From Streptomyces misionensis (GTDB lineage: Bacteria; Actinomycetota; Actinomycetes; Streptomycetales; Streptomycetaceae): a DNA stretch of 48,268 nucleotides. The stretch lies in assembly GCF_007896895.1 (NCBI RefSeq), contig NZ_VOGW01000001.1, positions 1 to 48,268 of the forward strand. Direction: 5' to 3'. The notes beneath the pieces were generated by a model that made no database searches, was not told the DNA's origin, and was given only the letters and a program-made list of their open reading frames with translations. Both the position numbers and the translations under genes were made by a program. Below, piece by piece: positions 7,534-14,994 of the stretch (its first letter is position 1; every line of letters starts with the position of its first letter).

Positions 7534-8514
7534 GTGTCACCACTCCCGCCCCTGCTCGTCGCCCGCCGGGTCCGCACGGACCGTCCGGGACCCGCCGCCC
7601 CGGCCGCCCCCGGCGCCTACGACGACGCCCTCGACGACCCCGAACTGCGCGCCGCACGCGCCGCGTTGGTCCAGGGCCGCAGACAGGCCGCCCGCTCCCT
7701 GCTGCTGCACACCGGCGACGACTGGGACCGCCGCGGCCACCGGCTGACCGTGCTCGCCCGGGAGCCGTACGCCGCCGCCTGGGCCTGGGACTGGCTCCGG
7801 ACCGAACCCGCCGACGCCGACGCCGCCGCCCTGCTCGCCCTCGCCCGGGTGCGGCTCGCCCTGCGCGGCCGGGAGGACCCCGGCCGGGCCCGCGAGACCT
7901 GTGCGAAGGCCGCCGCGCTCGCCCCCGGCGACCCCACCCCCTGGCTCGGCCTGCTCCGGCTGGCCCGCACCCAGGGCGCGGAAGGCGAGGTGCTGGACGC
8001 CTTCGCCGAGGTGCGCCGCCGCCACCCCGAGCACCACCACGCCCACCACCTCCTCGTCGCCCGCCTCGCCGAGCGGCCCTCGGGCGGCCGGGTCGAGTCC
8101 CACGAGGTGTACGACTTCGCCGAGGCGGCCGCCGGTGCGGCCCCCGCCGACTCCCCGCTGGCCGTCCTGCCGGTCGTCGCCCTCGCCGAGCGGTACCGGG
8201 TGCTCGCCGCCACCGGGCTCGCCCCGGCCGACCCCGCCGCCTCCGGGCACTGGACCGGGCCGCGCGCCCGGCGCATCCTGCGGGCCGGCTTCGACTGGTG
8301 GCTGGAGTGGGAGCACGACGAGCACCCCCGCCGGCACATCGACCTCAACCACCTCGCGTTCGCCCTGTCCGCGGCGGGCCGCCCGGCCGAGGCCGCCGTC
8401 CTGTTCCGGCGCATCGGCCCGCACGCCACCCGGGCCCCCTGGTGCTACCCGCACCGCGATCCGTGGGCCGCCTTCCGCGCCGCCCGCGCCCACGCCCTGC
8501 CCGTGCCGGTCTGA
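7534..8514 (+). CDS. Helical-repeat (TPR-like) protein, unknown function
   Basis: 326-residue soluble protein, rich in Ala, Arg and Leu. Several stretches look like tetratricopeptide-type helical pairs: AARAALVQGRRQAARSLLLHTG, ADAAALLALARVRLALRGREDPGRARETCAKAAALAPGDPTPWLGLLRLARTQ, and LNHLAFALSAAGRPAEAAVLFRRIGPHATRAPWCY near the C-terminus. Position -8 Ala and the A-L-A-P-G-D-P turn are TPR-like. There is no signal peptide or enzyme motif. GTG 7534 was chosen because AGGAAG sits 8 bases upstream; ATG 7504 is an in-frame alternative without a ribosome site. Function unknown; a protein-interaction role is inferred. Confidence 0.75.
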   Translation: MSPLPPLLVARRVRTDRPGPAAPAAPGAYDDALDDPELRAARAALVQGRRQAARSLLLHTGDDWDRRGHRLTVLAREPYAAAWAWDWLRTEPADADAAALLALARVRLALRGREDPGRARETCAKAAALAPGDPTPWLGLLRLARTQGAEGEVLDAFAEVRRRHPEHHHAHHLLVARLAERPSGGRVESHEVYDFAEAAAGAAPADSPLAVLPVVALAERYRVLAATGLAPADPAASGHWTGPRARRILRAGFDWWLEWEHDEHPRRHIDLNHLAFALSAAGRPAEAAVLFRRIGPHATRAPWCYPHRDPWAAFRAARAHALPVPV

Positions 8515-8548
8515 GCGCTGCGCGGGGGGCCCGAGTCCTTACGAAACC

Positions 8549-8604
8549 CTGACCAACGGCGGGACTCCCTGGTCAGACGCCGTCCCCGGTGCTCGAATGA
8601 AGGG
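8549..8604 (+). promoter_or_regulatory. Promoter and inverted repeat for the molybdoenzyme gene (leaderless)
   Basis: TGGTCA (8570-8575) and TCGAAT (8593-8598) are separated by 17 bases. The -10 ends 6 bases before GTG 8605, so transcription would start at the start codon, giving a leaderless mRNA. The inverted repeat CTGACCA (8549-8555) / TGGTCAG (8570-8576) with a 14-base spacer overlaps the -35 and is a candidate repressor site. Confidence 0.45.
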
Positions 8605-9321
8605 GTGAACCCGGAATCCCCCGAGGAGCGGAACGGCACCCCCGTCGGCCGCCGCGTCTTCCTCGGCACCCTCGGCCTGGGCGCCCTCGGCGTGCTCACG
8701 GCGCCCGCCCTGCAACGCGGCCTGGAGTCCCTCGCCGGCAAGGACCCCACGGGCCTGAGCGGTCTGCTCCCCAACGGCGGCGGCTTCCGCTACTACTCCG
8801 TCGCCGCCTCCGTGCCGGACAAGAACGCCACGGACTACCGCCTGACCATCGGCGGCCTGGTCGACCACCCCCGCGCCTACACCCTCGCCGACCTGCGTGC
8901 CCTGCCGCAGACCCGGCTGGTCAGGGACGTCCAGTGCGTCACCGGCTGGCGGGTGCCCGGCACCCCCTTCGAGGGCGTGCGACTCGCCGACCTGCTGGAC
9001 GCGGCGGGGGTCCGCCCGACCGCCAGGGCCCTGCGCTTCACCTGCTTCGACGGCACCTACACCGAGAGCCTCACCCTCGCCCAGGCCCGCCGCCCGGACG
9101 TGCTGGTCGCCCTGCGCATGCAGGACAAGGACATCGGCCACGACCACGGCGGCCCCGTCCGCCTCTACGTCGCCCCCATGTACTTCTACAAGTCGGCCAA
9201 GTGGCTCTCCGGCATCACCGTCACCGACCGGGTGCGGCCCGGCTACTGGGAGAACCTGGGCTACGACGTGGACGCCTGGGTCGGCCGCTCCAACGGACGC
9301 ACCGATGAACCCACCGGCTGA
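8605..9321 (+). CDS. Tat-exported molybdopterin-dependent oxidoreductase (sulfite oxidase fold)
   Basis: 238-residue molybdoenzyme of the sulfite-oxidase/MsrP fold. The N-terminus has a twin-arginine signal (GRRVFLGTLGLGALGVL, Arg16-Arg17), so it folds with its cofactor and is exported by Tat. The Mo-ligating cysteine is Cys111 in VQCVTGW. The rest follows the family: FEGVRLADLLD, FTCFDGTYTESL, and GGPVRLYVAPMYFYKSAKW. At 238 residues it is shorter than Escherichia coli MsrP. The next gene encodes a 4-His membrane cytochrome and overlaps it by 17 bases, so electrons probably pass between the quinone pool and this enzyme. Methionine-sulfoxide reductase, nitrate or sulfite activity cannot be decided. 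No SD is seen at a usable distance, consistent with leaderless translation. Confidence 0.9.
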   Translation: MNPESPEERNGTPVGRRVFLGTLGLGALGVLTAPALQRGLESLAGKDPTGLSGLLPNGGGFRYYSVAASVPDKNATDYRLTIGGLVDHPRAYTLADLRALPQTRLVRDVQCVTGWRVPGTPFEGVRLADLLDAAGVRPTARALRFTCFDGTYTESLTLAQARRPDVLVALRMQDKDIGHDHGGPVRLYVAPMYFYKSAKWLSGITVTDRVRPGYWENLGYDVDAWVGRSNGRTDEPTG

Positions 9322-9931
9322 CGCCCCGGCGCGCCCGTCCGTCCGGCTGCCCCGCTTCAGCCGGGCCGAACGCTGGGTGCACCGGACCACGGCCGCGCTG
9401 ATGGGGGTATGCGTGCTGACCGCGGCCGTGCTCTACATCCCCCAGCTCGCCGTGCTGGTCGGCCGCCGGGAACTGGTGGTGCGCGTCCACGAGTGCGCCG
9501 GGCTCGCGCTGCCGGTCCCGGTCCTGGTGGGCCTGGCCTTCCGGGCCTTCCGCGCCGACCTGCGGCTGCTGAACCGGTTCGGCCCGCACGACCGGCTCTG
9601 GCTGTGGGCCGCCGCGCGCCGCGACCGGCGGCACGGCGCGCGCCCGGCGGGCAAGTTCAACGCCGGGCAGAAGATCTACGCGGCCTGGATCGCCGGTGCC
9701 GCCCTGGTGATGCTCGGCACCGGCCTGGCGATGTGGTTCACCCATCTCGCCCCGCTCGTCTGGCGCACCGCCGCCACCTTCGTCCACGACTGGCTGGCCC
9801 TCGCCATCGCCGTCGTCCTCGCGGGCCACATCGGCATGGCCCTGGGCGACCCGGAGGCGCGGCGGGGCCTGCGCACGGGGACGGTGAGCGGGGAGTGGGC
9901 GAAACGGGAGCACCCCCTGTGGCGCCCGTGA
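9305..9931 (+). CDS. Cytochrome b561/b6-type haem subunit
   Basis: 208-residue membrane protein with four predicted helices and the four histidines expected for two b haems: His26 (RWVHRTT), His62 (VHECAGL), His161 (FVHDWLA) and His175 (AGHIGMA). This is the pattern of FdhGamma/cytochrome b561-like subunits that connect periplasmic or extracellular molybdoenzymes to quinones. ATG 9305 overlaps the end of the molybdoenzyme gene by 17 bases, so the two products are translationally coupled and probably form one complex (compare MsrPQ, though this is not the MsrQ fold by sequence inspection). A cytoplasmic Arg-rich loop (RRDRRHGARPAG) lies between helices 2 and 3. Confidence 0.85.
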   Translation: MNPPADAPARPSVRLPRFSRAERWVHRTTAALMGVCVLTAAVLYIPQLAVLVGRRELVVRVHECAGLALPVPVLVGLAFRAFRADLRLLNRFGPHDRLWLWAAARRDRRHGARPAGKFNAGQKIYAAWIAGAALVMLGTGLAMWFTHLAPLVWRTAATFVHDWLALAIAVVLAGHIGMALGDPEARRGLRTGTVSGEWAKREHPLWRP

Positions 9932-9937
9932 ACGGGA

Positions 9938-9976
9938 CCGCCCCCTCGCCGACCGCGCAGGTCGGCGAGGGGGCGG
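9938..9976. terminator. Strong hairpin after cytochrome b gene
   Basis: A perfect 17-base stem (arms 9938-9954 and 9960-9976) with a 5-base loop, 7 bases after the cytochrome stop. There is no U-run, which is usual for Streptomyces terminators. It lies between convergent genes, so it may act in both directions. Confidence 0.7.
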
Positions 9977-10004
9977 GAAACCACCGTCGAGGGCCGAAGA
10001 CACC

Positions 10005-10062
10005 AGGGTCTTTCGTCTGGATCAGGCCCCGCGAACCCGGCCTGATCCGAACGAGAGGCCCT
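10005..10062. repeat. 58-base palindromic element (MITE-like or terminator)
   Basis: Imperfect inverted repeat: arms 10005-10028 and 10039-10062 (inner 10 pairs, GGATCAGGCC, perfect; outer part with mismatches) around a 10-base loop. The right end reads CTAG at 10061-10064 and supplies the TAG stop of the gluconate permease. The arms resemble short terminal inverted repeats of insertion elements. It could simply be the permease terminator. Confidence 0.5.
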
Positions 10063-11458
10063 AGACGACCAGTGACAGCAGCAGGATCAGCGCGCCGCCG
10101 ACCACCGACAGGATCGTCTCCATGATCGACCAGGTCTTGACGGTCTGCCCGACGCTGAGCCCGAAGTACTCCTTCACCAGCCAGAAGCCGGCGTCGTTGA
10201 CGAAGCTGAAGAAGAGCGAGCCGGCACCGATCGCCAGCACCAGCAGGGCCGTGTGCGTGGTCGACATGTCGGCCGCGAGCGGCGCGACCAGACCGGCCGC
10301 CGACACCGTCGCCACCGTCGCCGAGCCGGTCGCCAGCCGGATCACCACGGCGATCAGCCAGGCCAGCAGCACCGCCGGGATCGACCAGTTCTTCGAGACG
10401 TCCAGGATCATCTGGCCGACACCGCAGTCGATCAGCGTCTGCTTGAAGCCGCCGCCCGCGCCCACGATCAGCAGGATGCCCGCGATCGGCATCAGGCCCT
10501 TCTCCACCGTCGCCTGGAGCCGCTCCTTGCTGAACCCGGCGGGCCGGCCCAGCGTGAAGAAGCCGACGATCACGGCGGCGAGCAGGGCGATCAGCGGGGC
10601 GCCGATCACGTCGAAGGCGCGCTGGGTGGTGTTGGCGGGGTCGTCGATGATGATGTCGACCAGCGCCTTGACCAGCATCAGCGCCACCGGCAGCAGGATG
10701 GTGACCAGCGTGGCGACGAAGCTCGGACGGCGCTTCAGCTCATCGGAGGGGCGCTGCGGCAGCATCCGGTCCGGCGGCGGGACGTCCACCCAGCGGGCCG
10801 CGACCTTCGAGAACAGCGGACCGCCGACGATCACGGTCGGAATGGCCACCAGGATGCCGAACGCCAGCGTCACGCCCAGGTTGGCGTGCAGCGAGGAGAT
10901 CGCGACCAGCGGGCCGGGGTGCGGCGGGATCAGGCCGTGCATCACGGACAGGCCGGCGAGCGCCGGGATGCCGATGCGCATCAGGGAGTAGTTGCCGCGC
11001 TTGGCGACCATCAGCACCACGGGGATCAGCAGCACGATGCCGACCTCGAAGAAGATCGGCAGTCCGATCACGGAGGCGATGAGCACCATCGCCCACGGCA
11101 TCGCCCGGCCGCCGGCCTTGGCGAGGATCGTGTCCACGACCTGGTCCGCGCCGCCGGAGTCGGTGAGCAGCTTGCCGAGGGTCGCGCCCAGCGCGATCAG
11201 CACGCCCGTGCTCGCGACCGTGGAGCCGAGCCCGGTGGTGAAACTGGTGAGCACCTTGTCGAGCGGCGCTCCCGCGGCCGCTCCGAGCGCCAGCGACCCG
11301 ATGGTCAGCGCCAGGAAGGCATGCAGCTTGAACTTGGTGATGAGCAGGACGATCACCACGATGCCCACCAGGGCGGCTATGCCCAACTGGGCGTGCCCGG
11401 CGGAGGTGATCGGCGGAGGGGCGTCCGCTGCCAGCATCTCGACGCTGAGTCTGGTCAC
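10061..11458 (-). CDS. gntP: GntP-family gluconate:H+ symporter
   Basis: 465-residue permease with about 12-14 hydrophobic segments. Family landmarks are ALGATLGKLLTDSGGADQVVDTILAKAG, IGLPIFFEVGIVLLIPVV, SVMHGLIPPHPGP, the glycine-rich GILLIVGAGGGFKQTLIDCGVG and ATGSATVATVSAAGLVAPL. These identify the GntP family (gluconate, and in some members other sugar acids). GTG 11458 has AAGGAA upstream; the first transmembrane segment begins near residue 25. The neighbouring gluconokinase and FadR-type regulator support gluconate as substrate. It lies 35 bases after the kinase stop on the same strand, so the two are cotranscribed. The TAG stop lies in a CTAG at the end of an inverted repeat. Confidence 0.93.
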   Translation of the reverse strand: MTRLSVEMLAADAPPPITSAGHAQLGIAALVGIVVIVLLITKFKLHAFLALTIGSLALGAAAGAPLDKVLTSFTTGLGSTVASTGVLIALGATLGKLLTDSGGADQVVDTILAKAGGRAMPWAMVLIASVIGLPIFFEVGIVLLIPVVLMVAKRGNYSLMRIGIPALAGLSVMHGLIPPHPGPLVAISSLHANLGVTLAFGILVAIPTVIVGGPLFSKVAARWVDVPPPDRMLPQRPSDELKRRPSFVATLVTILLPVALMLVKALVDIIIDDPANTTQRAFDVIGAPLIALLAAVIVGFFTLGRPAGFSKERLQATVEKGLMPIAGILLIVGAGGGFKQTLIDCGVGQMILDVSKNWSIPAVLLAWLIAVVIRLATGSATVATVSAAGLVAPLAADMSTTHTALLVLAIGAGSLFFSFVNDAGFWLVKEYFGLSVGQTVKTWSIMETILSVVGGALILLLSLVV

Positions 11459-11493
11459 GGGGGTTCCTTGCGGTTACAGGGTTGGGGGAGGGG

Positions 11494-12012
11494 TTACGCG
11501 GATGCGGTGGACAGCCCGGCCAGCGCCTGGACGGCGCGCTCGGCGATCTCCTGGGGATCTCCGCTGACGTCCACGGCGACACCCGCCTCGTCCGGTCCCA
11601 GGGGCTCCAGCGTGGCGAACTGGGAGTCCAGCAGCGCGGTCGGCATGAAGTGCCCCTGACGCTGCCTCATCCGTTCTTCGATCAGCTTCCGGTCGCCCGC
11701 GAGGTGCACGAACACCACGCCGGGCGCCACGGCCCGCAGCCGGTCGCGGTACGACCGCTTCAGCGCCGAGCTGCTGACCACCCCGCCGAGACCGGCCCGT
11801 CCGTGCGCCCAGCGGCCGATGGCGTCCAGCCAGGGCCAGCGGTCGGCGTCCTCGAGCGGGATCCCGGCCGACATCTTGTCGATGTTGGCCTGCGGGTGGA
11901 AGTCGTCGCCCTCGGCGTACGGGACGCCCAGCCGCGCGGCGAGCAGAGGACCGATCGTGGTCTTGCCCGTCCCCGCGACGCCCATCACGACGACGACCTG
12001 GGGGGTTCGCAT
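11494..12012 (-). CDS. gntK: Gluconokinase
   Basis: 172-residue P-loop kinase that phosphorylates gluconate to 6-phosphogluconate, feeding the pentose phosphate pathway. Walker A GVAGTGKTT is at residues 11-19, followed by the substrate-binding EGDDFHP and the lid residues in MRQRQGHFMPTALLDSQFATLEPL, all characteristic of GntK. ATG 12012 was preferred because it gives the normal family length (about 170) and has GAGG at a good spacing. The open frame continues to ATG 12105, but the extra 31 residues (MSQSLEFVVPNGFQC...) have no family counterpart and would overlap the regulatory region. It is the first gene of the gntKP unit, divergent from gntR. Confidence 0.93.
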   Translation of the reverse strand: MRTPQVVVVMGVAGTGKTTIGPLLAARLGVPYAEGDDFHPQANIDKMSAGIPLEDADRWPWLDAIGRWAHGRAGLGGVVSSSALKRSYRDRLRAVAPGVVFVHLAGDRKLIEERMRQRQGHFMPTALLDSQFATLEPLGPDEAGVAVDVSGDPQEIAERAVQALAGLSTASA

Positions 12013-12098
12013 TACTGCCTCGCTGTCTTCCTCGACATCCGACGCCACGGCGGCGTCGCCACACTGAAACCCATTAGGTACGACGAATTCAAGAGACT

Positions 12099-12114
12099 GT
12101 GACATATAAGTCTG
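12099..12114. promoter_or_regulatory. Candidate GntR/FadR operator
   Basis: In the gntK-gntR divergent gap, bases 12101-12112 (GACATATAAGTC) form a 10-of-12 palindrome that is unusually AT-rich for this DNA. This fits the size and position expected of a FadR-subfamily GntR site. The short distance to both starts would let one bound dimer control both directions. Confidence 0.4.
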
Positions 12115-12152
12115 ACTTTTTGTTCCCGTGACCTACGCCGTACGCTGAGTGC

Positions 12153-12854
12153 ATGAGCACACCGGGCCGGGGGCTGCACGGCCGCGTACTGGACACCCTC
12201 GGCCCCGCGATCACCGCGGGCGAGTACCCGCCGGGCAGCATCCTGCGCACCGATGAACTCGCCCAGCACTTCGAGGTGTCACGCTCCGTGATGCGCGAGG
12301 CGGTGCGGGTGCTGGAGTCCATGCACCTGGTCGAGTCCCGCCGCCGGGTGGGCGTCACCGTCCGGCCGCGCTGCGAGTGGAACGTCTACGACCCGCAGGT
12401 CATCCGCTGGCGGCTGGCCGGCGCCGACCGCCCCCACCAGCTGCGCTCGCTCACCGTGCTGCGCTCCGCGATCGAACCGGTCGCGGCCGGGCTCACGGCC
12501 AGGCTCGCCACCGCCGAACAGTGCGCCGAACTCACCGAGTGCGCACTGGGCATGGTCGCCCACTCACGCGGCCACCGGCTGCGCGAGTACCTGTTCCACG
12601 ACGTCGCCTTCCACCGCGTCATCCTCAGCGCCTCGGGCAACGAGATGTTCGCCCGCCTCGGCGACGTCGTCGCGGAGGTGCTCACCGGCCGCACCCGCCA
12701 CGAGGTCATGTTCGAGGACCCCGACCCGGCGGCCGTCACCCTGCACGTCCAGGTGGCCGAGGCGGTCCGCGCCCGCGACGCGGTCCGCGCCGAGGAACTC
12801 ACCCGGCAGATCACCGTGGGCGCCCTCCAGGAACTGGACATCCTGGCGCCCTGA
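12153..12854 (+). CDS. gntR: FadR-type GntR regulator of gluconate genes
   Basis: 233-residue regulator. The winged helix-turn-helix spans about residues 8-75 (LHGRVLDTLGPAITAGEYPPGSIL, then LAQHFEVSRSVMREAVRVLESMHLVESRRRVGVTVRP). The C-terminal all-helical FCD domain includes the metal-ligand-type Asp and His in FHDVAFHRVILSASGNEMF and LHVQVAEAVRARD. It is divergent from gntK-gntP, so it very likely represses them until gluconate or 6-phosphogluconate binds; this follows from GntR of other bacteria. ATG 12153 has no good SD and lies 7 bases after a TACGCT -10 candidate (12141-12146), which suggests a leaderless transcript. Confidence 0.92.
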   Translation: MSTPGRGLHGRVLDTLGPAITAGEYPPGSILRTDELAQHFEVSRSVMREAVRVLESMHLVESRRRVGVTVRPRCEWNVYDPQVIRWRLAGADRPHQLRSLTVLRSAIEPVAAGLTARLATAEQCAELTECALGMVAHSRGHRLREYLFHDVAFHRVILSASGNEMFARLGDVVAEVLTGRTRHEVMFEDPDPAAVTLHVQVAEAVRARDAVRAEELTRQITVGALQELDILAP

Positions 12855-12876
12855 CCGGGGTGCGGGGCCCGGGCCC

Positions 12877-13251
12877 TCAGTCGAGGAAGTCGCCGTCCAC
12901 GTACACCCACGCCCCGGCCACCCGCTCGAAGCGGCTGCGCTCGTGCAGCCGGCCGCCCCGGTAGGAGGCGCGGAAGGTCACCGTGCCGGTGGTGTGGAAC
13001 GCGGACCCGCCGTCGGCGTCCAGGATCTCCAGGCCGGTCCACCGCATCCGCGGATCGAGGTCCAGCCGCTCCGGCCGGGTCCGCGGATGCCAGGTGCGCA
13101 GCAGATAGCCCGCGTCCCCCTTGACGAACGCGCAGTACCGCGACCGCATCAGCAGCTCGGCGGTCGGCGCGCTCGCGGCCCCCGAGTGGAAACGGCCGCA
13201 ACAGGCGTCGTAGGACTGCGGAAGTCCGCAGGGGCAGGTGCGCGTGCTCAT
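12877..13251 (-). CDS. YchJ-family (UPF0225) SEC-C motif protein
   Basis: 124-residue small protein. An N-terminal cysteine cluster, CPCGLPQSYDACCGRFHSG, is a SEC-C-like zinc-binding motif. It is followed by an NTF2-like domain: TAELLMRSRYCAFVKGDAGYLLRTWHPRTRP, then FRASYRGGRLHERSRFERVAGAWVYVDGDF. This is the normal length and order for the YchJ/UPF0225 family, whose function is not known. ATG 13251 was chosen because the zinc motif starts at residue 6; the longer frame upstream reads as low-complexity Pro/Gly/Arg. It converges on gntR, with only 22 bases between them and no obvious terminator. Confidence 0.88.
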   Translation of the reverse strand: MSTRTCPCGLPQSYDACCGRFHSGAASAPTAELLMRSRYCAFVKGDAGYLLRTWHPRTRPERLDLDPRMRWTGLEILDADGGSAFHTTGTVTFRASYRGGRLHERSRFERVAGAWVYVDGDFLD

Positions 13252-13306
13252 GGGCCCCATTGTGCCGAAGGCCGGGGAGGCGCCCGCCGCCGGGCGGGTG
13301 CACAGT

Positions 13307-13320
13307 GGAAGTGCCGGCCC
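13307..13320 (+). promoter_or_regulatory. Weak DosR/DevR-like box upstream of DUF1876 operon
   Basis: GGAAGTGCCGGCCC, 52 bases before the DUF1876 start, matches about 9 of the 12 specified positions of the half-site core GGGACTTNNGGCCC remembered for mycobacterial DosR targets. In GC-rich DNA this may be chance. It is recorded because the operon content resembles the DosR regulon. Confidence 0.25.
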
Positions 13321-13371
13321 CACGCGCCCCGGGGCCGGGCCGCGAGGAGGCGCGAGGAGGAGGGACGGACG

Positions 13372-13686
13372 ATGACCCGACCCGTGAGCGGCCACCATCC
13401 TCCGGCCGTCAAGGAGTGGCGGCTGAGCCTGTACCTGTCCGAGCACGACCCGGACACCACGGCCCGGATCGTCCTCGACACCGGGGACAGCGTCCTGGAG
13501 AGCCACGCGGAGGCCCGCCGCAGCCCCGACGACCACGACGTCCCCGAGATCGGCGACGAACTCGCCGCCGGACGCGCCCTGATCGCCATGGGCCGGCTGC
13601 TGGTGCGCGCCGCCAACGGCGACATGCGGGCGCTGGGCGCGGCCGAGGAGGAGAGTCCCGTGCCGCTGTGGCTCACCCGGGAGTGA
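13372..13686 (+). CDS. DUF1876 domain protein (Rv2632c/Rv1738-like)
   Basis: 104-residue protein with EWRLSLYLSEHDPDTTARIVLDTGDSVLESHAEARRSPDDHDVPEIGDELAAGRALIAMGRLLVRAA. This is the DUF1876 pattern (an N-terminal beta-sheet with conserved W and D, then a helix after the conserved VPEIGDELAAGRAL). Mycobacterium tuberculosis members include Rv1738, strongly induced in hypoxia through DosR and proposed to act on ribosomes in dormancy. ATG 13372 has GGAGGAGGG upstream. The stop overlaps the GTG of the phosphoribosyltransferase gene by GTGA, so the two are coupled. The molecular function is unproved. Confidence 0.88.
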   Translation: MTRPVSGHHPPAVKEWRLSLYLSEHDPDTTARIVLDTGDSVLESHAEARRSPDDHDVPEIGDELAAGRALIAMGRLLVRAANGDMRALGAAEEESPVPLWLTRE

Positions 13687-14975
13687 CGGAGCCCGCCGTG
13701 CGGTTCCCCGACCGGCCGGAGGCGGGGCGGCGGCTCGGCCGCCGCCTGGAGTACCTGCGCGGCCAGGACGTGGTGGTGCTCGGGCTGCCGCGCGGGGGAG
13801 TGCCGGTCGCCGCCGCCGTCGCCGAGGCCCTGGACGCGCCGCTGGACGTCTGCCTCGTCCGCAAACTCGGCGTGCCCTACCAGCCGGAGCTGGCCATGGG
13901 CGCGATCGGCGAGGACGGCGTACGCGTGCTCAACCCGGACGTGCTGCGCGGCACCGGGGTGAGCGACGAGGAACTCGCCCGGGTCGAGGAGCGCGAGCGC
14001 CGGGTGCTCGCCGAGCGGGCCGCACGCTACCGGGGCGAGGGCCCCTCCGCGTCCGTCGCCGGCCGGACCGCCGTGGTGGTGGACGACGGGGTCGCCACCG
14101 GCTCCACCGCCCGCGTCGCCTGCCGGGTCGCCCGCGCCCGGGGCGCCGCCCGCATCGTGCTCGCCGTCCCCGTCGCCCCCCGCGACTTCGCCCGGCGCCT
14201 CGGCGGGGACGCCGACGAACTGGTCTGTCTGGAGACCCCCTGGGACTTCGCCGCCGTCGGCCAGTTCTACGACGACTTCTCCCAGACCGAGGACGAGGAG
14301 GTCACCGCCTGCCTGCGCCGCCACCGGCACGGCGCGCCGGTCGGCCGCGAGGTGACGGTGCCCGCGGACGGCGTCCGGCTGGCCGGCCGGCTCACCGTGC
14401 CCGACGGCGCGACCGGCGTGGTCGCCTTCGCCCACGGCAGCGGCAGCAGCCGCCACAGCCCGCGCAACCGGTACGTCGCCGAGGGCCTGCACCGCGCGGG
14501 GCTCGGCACCCTGCTGTTCGACCTGCTCACCGACGCCGAGGAGCGCGACCGGGACAACGTGTTCGACATCCCCCTGCTGGCCGGCCGGCTGCTGGCCGCC
14601 ACCCACTGGCTGCGCGCCGAACCCGCCGTGGAGGGCCTCGCCGTCGGCTACTTCGGCGCCAGCACCGGCGCGGCCGCCGCCCTGTGGGCCGCCGTCGAGG
14701 GACGCCCCGCCGCCGTCGTCTCCCGGGGCGGCCGGCCCGACCTCGCCGGACCCCGGCTCCCCGAGGTCACCGCGCCCACCCTGCTGATCGTCGGCGGCGC
14801 CGACGCGCTGGTCCTCGACCTCAACCGCGACGCGCGGACCCGGCTGCGGTGCGAGAACCGGCTGGCGACCGTCCCCGGCGCCACCCACCTCTTCGAGGAG
14901 CCCGGAACCCTGGACCGGGTGACCGAACTGGCCCGCGACTGGTTCACCGACCACATGGCACCCGCGCACGTCTGA
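13683..14975 (+). CDS. Phosphoribosyltransferase-alpha/beta hydrolase fusion (Rv0571c-like)
   Basis: 430-residue two-domain protein. Residues about 1-215 are a type I phosphoribosyltransferase with the PRPP-binding loop VVVDDGVATGSTA and a VLGLPRGGVPVA start. Residues about 220-430 are an alpha/beta hydrolase (dienelactone-hydrolase-like): FAHGSGSSRHSPRN oxyanion region, nucleophile elbow GASTGAAAALW with Ser in GxSxG, Asp in VGGADALVLDLN, and a terminal His in ATHLFEEPG. The same fusion occurs in M. tuberculosis Rv0571c of the DosR regulon. GTG 13683 overlaps the preceding stop. The two domains suggest transfer and release of a phosphoribosyl or acyl group, but no substrate is known. Confidence 0.9.
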   Translation: MTEPAVRFPDRPEAGRRLGRRLEYLRGQDVVVLGLPRGGVPVAAAVAEALDAPLDVCLVRKLGVPYQPELAMGAIGEDGVRVLNPDVLRGTGVSDEELARVEERERRVLAERAARYRGEGPSASVAGRTAVVVDDGVATGSTARVACRVARARGAARIVLAVPVAPRDFARRLGGDADELVCLETPWDFAAVGQFYDDFSQTEDEEVTACLRRHRHGAPVGREVTVPADGVRLAGRLTVPDGATGVVAFAHGSGSSRHSPRNRYVAEGLHRAGLGTLLFDLLTDAEERDRDNVFDIPLLAGRLLAATHWLRAEPAVEGLAVGYFGASTGAAAALWAAVEGRPAAVVSRGGRPDLAGPRLPEVTAPTLLIVGGADALVLDLNRDARTRLRCENRLATVPGATHLFEEPGTLDRVTELARDWFTDHMAPAHV

Positions 14976-14994
14976 CCACGCCCGGGGGCGGCCC

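Noticed and set aside
12013..12105. Longer gluconokinase start at 12105
   Set aside because: The 31 extra residues have no counterpart in GntK, and the region carries the operator and promoter; ATG 12012 has a good ribosome site.
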